A DNA stretch of 64,000 bases from Gamarada debralockiae (Eukaryota; Ascomycota; Leotiomycetes; Helotiales; Hyphodiscaceae). Of the stretch, positions 57,486 to 64,000 are shown one piece after another. How positions within the stretch are numbered: the first letter of the stretch is position 1; each line of letters starts with the position of its first letter. A model generated the notes under the pieces. The model worked only from the letters and a program-made list of their open reading frames with translations, was not told where the DNA came from and did not search any database. The translations under genes were made by a program, and so were the position numbers. The stretch lies in contig NXFV01001886.1 of the NCBI GenBank assembly GCA_002803225.1, positions 1 to 64,000 on the forward strand, read 5' to 3'.

Positions 57486-60241
57486 TCAGGTGGTCTTCGC
57501 CTCGGTCTCCTCAACATGCAAATGCGCTCCCGCCTCCCTCAGCAACCTCTCATGCTCCGTCGCACCAAGCTGTTGTGCGAGGAACAACGGACTATTCCCA
57601 GCGCGATTCCTAACATGTACACTAGCCCCTCTCTTCAGCAACTCCAACAGTATCAACGGGTCCGGGCCTACGGCGGCAAGATGCAGCGCCGTATTCTCCG
57701 CGTAGTCCTTTGCGTCCAGTAAACTTTGATCGCTGATCAACATTTGCGTCACAGCATCTAGTTCTCCCATTGTAATTGCATACCCCAGGGCCGTAAAAGC
57801 ACTCTGTGTTGCCGTCAGAGAAGGCATGTCTGATGATGGATGCGAGAACTGTGTCCCGTGAAACTCGGTCATTTCGCCACGGATGGAGATCTGCATTTGG
57901 TGGACTAGATCGTCGTATACCACCTCTTTGACGGCGAGGAGGAAGGAGAGTTTCGTTAGTGCAGCTTCGGTTGTCAGGTCGTGGCCGAATACTACTCCTG
58001 CGTTACCAAGGACGGTTGCCGGGGCGTAGAGTGGAGATACGGAGCCAGATTGGCATTGCGAGACGTTGACGATCACGATGCCCCTCCCGACGGCGTCTTT
58101 AATAATATTCGTCAAGATATTATCAGGCCCTGACGGTGCATTGCCTGCGCCGAACGTTTCTAAAATCAAGCCCCGGAGGCCGGGCACCCGAAGTACGCCA
58201 TCAATCACTGTTTGTAGTCAGTATGTAGTCAAGAAAGATCGTTCAAACGGCTTCATCGATTGAAAATTTAAGAGAGTGCATTCACCAAAGACAGCTACCT
58301 CGATCACTCGATCTGATTCGATGATGAAATTCGAGGGTATCTATGGTAGCAAATAAGGTAGTGCTTCAAGTATCCGCTCTTGGTCATCCAAGTGGATGGA
58401 ACGCTTGGCACAGAGGAAAAAGTACATACTTTCAGGCTTGATACCAGGGAATATCCGCAAGCATGCGACATGCGCGGTATCGAGGGCTGTTTGAATATTG
58501 AATTTTGCGAGAGCCTTGGGCCGTCGAATCAGGTTCCAATTAACGTCCGCTCCCATGGCTGATATCCTAGCCAGAGGCTCGCAGTTAGGTGATGCAAATG
58601 CGTCGAATGAGGACGCAGATACTTTCTGCAACAAGTCAGTGTCAAGTTCAACCGGTCAATTTCAGCGATCCAGTGATTTGATTTGAAGTCACGCAAATAC
58701 CCAAGACATGGGATCTTTCACTCCTTTTGAGCGATTGAAGTCGAGGATATAAACGATGTTGACTTCTCAGAGTCCCTCTTCAATCAATGAAGAAGGATTG
58801 AACAAATCCGAGTCCCGGCTTCCAATCCCTGTAGTACTACTGGGGTACTTACTGTCGTTCGATTCCCACGGTATAGGTTGTGGTGAAAGAAGAGACACAC
58901 TTCGGGGATCATGAAAGTGCCCGCAATAATCAGTGATCCAAGGAGGTTATCCACTGCATCCGACTGCAGAGCAAAAATCGATGCCTGGGATCCCGTCAGG
59001 ATCACAGGCTTCCCAAGATGTGATAACATGAAAGAGAGGGCGGAGCTCGTATATGCTTGGCCCCAGAGTCAGTGATCATTCACGGTATCAGGGGGGTATG
59101 GGACCCAAGAGGCAGCTCAAGAGCGGCTGCAGAAGAGTTGGAGCATGAGATCACAATCGCTCCTTTACGTTGAGTGATTGACATGGAGGTGACTTTGGGA
59201 AGGCTTCAAGTCTCTCCATGTTTTCGAGTTGAATCCTTCGAAGAAACCGACTGGTTGCATTTGATCGCCCAAAGAATCGATCAATTGGGCTTCAAGTCGT
59301 TCAACCAGATCAGGCAGTTGGAACCTCATTCTCCAACTCTTTCAGAAGCTCATGAAGCAGTCCGGGAAAGGAAATCCCTGAGCGACTTACCTAAACTGTC
59401 AGTCCCATGAAGGACGACGAAGCCGTCAAATAGTGTGTAGTTGTTTTCTATGGTCGTGGCGATTTGGGTCCAGCCGGCGGAGGATATCGATGACGAATCT
59501 AGTAAGGTCGGGAACTCGTAGAGTGTATACCGCACATGACGAGAGTAAGTGCTCGGTGGTGTTCTCAGACTAGGGAGATGTTCCTTTGTGGATGAATCGG
59601 TCATGACAGGGAGGGTATCTGAAAAGGGGGTCAACTACTTGATTCAAAGATGGAGGTCCAGAAGCTCAGTGGGAACAAGAGGGAAAGAGAATCCAATTCG
59701 TTCAAATTTGATGAACAACTCGAAGCCGGTCAGAAAGTACTTGTTCCACCACAAGCTATGAGACGATTTCAATCATTTAAGTACTTCAAATGACCTGGCT
59801 TCGTTGAGTAGAGCCTTGGTGAAACAACCGAAATGAACTACTTCGAGGGTAGGAATTCCAAGAGTCGTCCAACGGCATCAATCGGTGAATTCGGCTCAAC
59901 AACGGAGACGAGAAGACCCAAGTTTTATACACTCTCATGAACCCTCTCACAACCTCAACATTTCAACACCGTTGAACGACTGAGATAGTAAGAAGATTCA
60001 AATCAGGCAGAGTTCCACAAGTGATCCATCGCATCAATTGCCGAACAAGCCTGAACGAGTCGAAAGCGAGAGTGTGTGTCATCTCACCTGGATTTGAGCC
60101 ATCGTTAAAAGAGGGCCTCGGCTTCATGCCAGCCTCTAAGAACCCTCTTGCAGGTACCAATCCTTCCGGTGAGGACTTCATACATATCGTCCCTCCCGTC
60201 ATGATAATGAGAACCCGCGACTCTGGGTATTGTGCAGCCAT
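57486..60241 (-). CDS. Type I (cytosolic) L-asparaginase with C-terminal ankyrin repeats
   Basis: Exons 60241-60088, 59618-59391, 59055-58853, 58625-58430 and 58207-57486 give 500 aa in phase. [12 protein letters not shown] near residue 15 carries the first catalytic Thr; [10 protein letters not shown] near 124 carries the second Thr-Asp pair. [30 protein letters not shown] and [18 protein letters not shown] complete the asparaginase fold. The last 100 residues hold ankyrin units ([35 protein letters not shown]). The enzyme converts asparagine to aspartate and ammonia. The start at 60241 is chosen because it places the TGGT motif near the N-terminus as in the family; a longer frame upstream lacks similarity. 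The introns are 469, 335, 227 and 222 nt, clearly longer than most others in the window, though all are GT-AG. Confidence 0.92.
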
Positions 60242-61386
60242 CTTGCGAGTCTGGATGGAATGGTGAATCGTTGGAAAAATTCGAACGATCGAAGATTCGA
60301 AGATGTCCTTTCCGGGATAAGTAGGAACCTCCTTCGAATCCGTTATTAATCTGGCGATGATTGGACAATTCTGATAGCAGTGACTTGATCGTTCTTCGAC
60401 GTGGCAGGTGATATCAGATGGCTCTCTCGTAATAGCCACTTCCCAGACGCTCTTGCCCAGATTTGGTTGAAAGGGTTATTTTCCTTGGTCTCGAATTCTT
60501 GGTAAAATTTTAATCGTACATCCGAATTTAACGATTGGTTCTTTCTCGTGACCGCCTTGATGACCCTTAAAGACTTGACAGGGAATTCGTCTGCTCAATC
60601 GCCGGGAGCAACTAGGCGATTCGAAAAGAGCTGCTGAATAATGGCGATGTCACTGTCGTTGAAAGAAAAATTCGGCAACATCATGAGCCCTTCCACTATG
60701 GGGCTGCGGCAGAGAGCGCACCCTGGAGCTCCGTAGGGCATCCAATACGAGTCGGCCAAAACCATTCCGTATCATAATTTACGAATTACGAACCCCAACT
60801 GTCAATGGAACGGCGATGTCTTCAACCGTTTATTGCAATAATTGAACGATCTAGCGTCCACGGCTGTTCCAGATCAATTGATCTTCAGTAATATCTTATC
60901 ATGTTCCCAGACAACAGCCGCAGACAGGGCCGGAAAATCGGCATCGCGCTCGCACATACGCCAGAATGTGAATGCCAAGACCTCATCGTCGCGCCGCAAC
61001 CAGTTAAAAAATTTACCGGGTGGTGACATTTGATTAATCCATCGTCTTCTCTCTTGCTCGATTTCAAGAACAAGAACGAGAACGAGAACCATCAATCCTC
61101 TTTGAACTCAGTCGCCTTACAATTCTTCGAAACATCAAAACTCATCAACTCACAACTCCGCCTTGCGACCAAGCCGTCCAATCAGTGCTTCGCAGTGACA
61201 TCGCTGCAACGAATCTTCTCAACGCAGTGACATCTCAGGATCAGATAAAGCCAAGGCTTGCCAAGCTCCCCGAGCTGCCGAGCCCTCGACGCGCCCAACG
61301 GCCCATCATACAAATTTCCACCTCCCTCTTCAGTCCAAACCCTCCCCTTTCTTTTCCTAGACTCTCAAAAGAAGGAAGATACCTAG
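60242..61386. other. Divergent promoter region
   Basis: Shared upstream region of the asparaginase (minus) and the NAP-family gene (plus). No regulatory motif is claimed. Confidence 0.4.
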
Positions 61387-62733
61387 ATGCCCCAAAAGTT
61401 CGCCTTCACAACAGCAGCCATGGCCGCAGCGTTGGAAGAAACTCCCATTAGCTATGAGGATTTGGCGGATATTGAGCGCGCCTTCGATGACGCTGAGACG
61501 GACATCAGTGAGTTTCCTCCGGGTCGTGTGTTACTGGTGTGAGCTGGCGGAGGAAAGCTGCATTATCATATCAGATCATCTCTGCCACCTCACCCACCGA
61601 CAACTTCCCAGCCAACGGCAACACCACGTTCCTCTTCCTCAAACTCTCAATTGCAGATTGCGCAAACAATGGCTTTACATCGTTTACTCTACAGGAACAT
61701 GTTGTGCTAACAAGGTATTAAATAGTACGATACCAAGCTTCAAGATTATCAGATCTCTACGCGACACGGAACAAAACCGTCTCCCAAATCCCTAATTTCT
61801 GGCCCCTAGTTCTCGAACAAGCACCGCCAGACATTGACCAATACATTCAGCCCTCCGATTCCGCCCTCCTCTTGTCCTCTCTCACAAACCTCTCCGTCTC
61901 GCATTTCGAAATCCCTTCCTCGCCCTCAGACGGAACACAAGATGGCGATCCCCGCTCCGTGAGCATTAAATTCGAGTTCTCCCCCAACGAGTATTTCGAA
62001 GACAGCGTCCTAGAGAAGAAGTTCTGGTATCGGCGGAGTAAGGACGGGTGGTCTGGATTAGTGTCAGAGCCGGTCAAAATACAATGGAAGAAAGACCGTG
62101 ATCTGACCGGTGGATTACTGGATATGGTGTGCGCAGCCTACGAAGTGGAAAAAAGGTCTCTCGTTCTATCCAAGCCCCGGGGATTAAGTCCGGAGCAAAA
62201 AGCGCTGAAAAAGAAGATCGATAATACGGGTATGGGCGGACTGAGTTTCTTTGCATGGTTTGGTTTCATTGGCAGGCGTGTTTCTGCGGAAGAGAGTAAA
62301 GAGGCGAGTAGAGTGGAGAGGGAGAAGAGACAGGCGCGGTTAGAGAAGAAGGATGCTCCTGAGGAGGTGGATGGTGAGGAAGAAGACGAAGAGGACGATG
62401 TGGGCATGAGCTTGGAGATCTTTCCGGATGGTGATGATCTTGCGGTTGCTATTACAGAGGACTTGTGGCCGGGTGCTATTAAGTATTTTAGTGAGTTGCG
62501 CCACTCTTCTCCTTCACCACTTTCTGCCTCGGCTCTGGGCGATCTGCTAACCACTCCCTCCAGCACAAGCACAAGAACAAGACGCCCTCTCAGACGCCGA
62601 CTTCGAATCCGACGACGGCGACGTCGATCTCGATAATGAGACTGTATCTGAAGATAGTGGAGACACGGGACCCGATAATTCAGAAGGAGAATCAGAAGTC
62701 AATAGGCCGGCGAAGAAGCAGCGCTCTTCATAA
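61387..62733 (+). CDS. NAP-family histone chaperone (SET/Vps75-like), 3 exons
   Basis: Exons 61387-61507, 61726-62490 and 62564-62733 give 351 aa. The start MPQKFAFTTAAMAAALEE has a second Met at 61420, also plausible. A helix (ISYEDLADIERAFDDAETDI) continues across intron 1 into YQASRLSDLYATRNKTVSQIPNF and WPLVLEQAPP, the dimerisation helix and entry to the NAP earmuff. IKFEFSPNEYFEDSVLEKKFWYR is the strongest family signature, followed by WPGAIKYF. The C-terminal tail is very acidic (DADFESDDGDVDLDNE) and ends AKKQRSS, usual for chaperones that bind histones. Role: histone transfer during chromatin assembly, in the nucleus. Intron 1 is 218 nt with branch GCTAAC. Confidence 0.92.
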
Positions 62734-64000
62734 GTTGTCCCTACCTTCCACAAACCAATTTGGAGGAGAACTGCAGGTAGAGTTGGGCTGCTGGATAATG
62801 AAGAATACGGTCATTCTCATCCTTTGGGACACCGGGAGTACTGGTTGGATCCTTTATGGCTTGGGTGATTTGGATCGGAGTTCTGGGGCGTTGCACTAGG
62901 ATGGTTATAGAAGGGGAAAATAAAAGTATGATACACACAAGTGTCACTCCTCAACTGTCAACGGAATGGGGGTTGAAATGTACGTTAGTTGCGAATTCTT
63001 TGCATACTGGCCTGGAAGGCTATAAAAGCAATTTCAAGCAAGCCCAAGGCTTTTCCAGTGGCAAGCACAGCCATCTGCCATCATGTCGAACGTTCCGTAT
63101 TTGTGCTAGGACACTCTGCTATCAGCTGCGAGAAGGAAGTCAGTGTTGATTCTGGATAGGAGGCCGGAGGGGATGTCCTGAGATATCCTAAGCTGGAGAA
63201 ATGAGAAATTTCATTGTCGATGGTATTATCAGTCGCGACTGTATCATCAGCTGGGATAGACCACTCGCTGTTGATTCTGCTCTAAAAAGAACATCTGGCT
63301 CTTTCCCAAACCAAACCTCTTAATTTGACTAGCACAGTTCGTCACTGCGTGCTTGCAACTGAAGGCTGTCTTTTGCAATTGGACGAAGTGGAACCTTCTA
63401 TGCCCAGTGCTTCCTGAATTGTTCCTTGATTGGAGAATAGAGAAGGGGGCTTGGATGCTCTGGCTTGTGAGGAGAGAGTGAGCTGAATTGAATTGAACAG
63501 TGGCTTTGCCTGCTCTGGTGTGTCTATCCATGAGACAACCCCTCACATCTCCCAGACCTGTATCAACATCAGCAGAGTCATGAGCCAAGAACCCTTAAGC
63601 CCCTCCTAAAAGTATAAGTCTCTCGTTCTCAATCACTCAAAGTAGGTGAACGATTAAAAATTACTAATTATATGACTGGAACACGTCCTCACAGGATCAT
63701 GGTAGGTAGTGATTAGTTTTTTTTTGTCGCGAGAGGGGGTTTAGTGTCGATTAGGTGAGAGAGGCTGACGAGAGTTTGGGAGGGACTGTTGTGGTTCGAA
63801 ATCGTGGCAGCATTGTCAGTCGTGGGTGATCACACGGCGTCAATTCTTGTATACATACAAGTATACAACCACCCTCCTTACCCTTTTATTTAAGAAAGTG
63901 AGACTGTTGACAAACACAGTTCATTACTAAGATACCAATGGCTCCTTGTAGTCATTGTTCCCAGTTGCCTCTTCCCTACTACATAGCCCAGTACCTCTTA
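62734..64000. other. Intergenic; possible gene start at the right edge
   Basis: No gene is supported up to 63930. An ATG at 63938 opens a frame (MAPCSHCSQLPLPYYIAQYL) that runs off the window; too short to judge. Confidence 0.3.

Noticed and set aside
1..64000. CRISPR arrays or bacterial-type operons
   Set aside because: No such arrays; gene structure with introns is clearly eukaryotic.

Overview
This window is nuclear DNA of a filamentous ascomycete (Pezizomycotina). Most genes carry short introns of about 45-110 nt with GTRNGT donors, CTNAC-type branch sites and YAG acceptors. The gene content is typical of such fungi: an AA11 chitin-active monooxygenase, a GH3 beta-glucosidase with a CBM1 tail, a Zn2Cys6 regulator, a HET-domain gene and the SAGA/NuA4 subunit Tra1. 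A member of the Leotiomycetes is a guess; nothing here fixes the class. Exon coordinates were worked out by eye from splice signals, reading phase and family knowledge. No alignment or search was run.

Layout. At 0-5 kb lie a secreted AA11 LPMO (minus) and a gamma-glutamylcyclotransferase/AIG2-like gene (minus) with an 8-nt microexon. At 5.4-7.3 kb there is an unrecognised reading frame that continues through in-frame stops as a degenerate internal repeat. At 7.5-16.9 kb a GNAT acetyltransferase gene (minus) is cut in two by about 8.8 kb of repeat-rich DNA. That block holds a TIR/MITE-like element with a solo LTR nested in it, a second solo LTR, a 17-bp minisatellite and one intact, GC-normal HET-domain gene. 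At 17.6-19 kb is an RBR-type E3 ubiquitin ligase (minus). From 19.9 to 25.8 kb the sequence is decayed: an MFS transporter remnant and several reading frames that I cannot name.

At 25.9-37.6 kb lies TRA1 (plus, four exons). It is followed by a nicotianamine-synthase-like gene with a probable GC-AG intron, a prolyl-4-hydroxylase-like gene with a defective-looking splice acceptor just before its catalytic Asp, and a 12-exon GH3-CBM1 beta-glucosidase. Next come an intron-bearing tRNA-Asp(GTC), an SDR (plus) convergent with a Zn2Cys6 transcription factor (minus), and a POT/PTR2 peptide transporter broken by three single-base frameshifts and a stop. The window ends with a cytosolic-type L-asparaginase with C-terminal ankyrin repeats (minus, unusually long introns) and, divergent from it, a NAP-family histone chaperone (plus).

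The genes do not form one pathway. Three secreted or nutrient-uptake genes (LPMO, beta-glucosidase, broken peptide transporter) and asparaginase fit a saprotrophic or plant-associated life. Tra1 and the NAP protein are chromatin housekeeping. The most unusual structure is the HET gene inside transposon debris that has disrupted the acetyltransferase.
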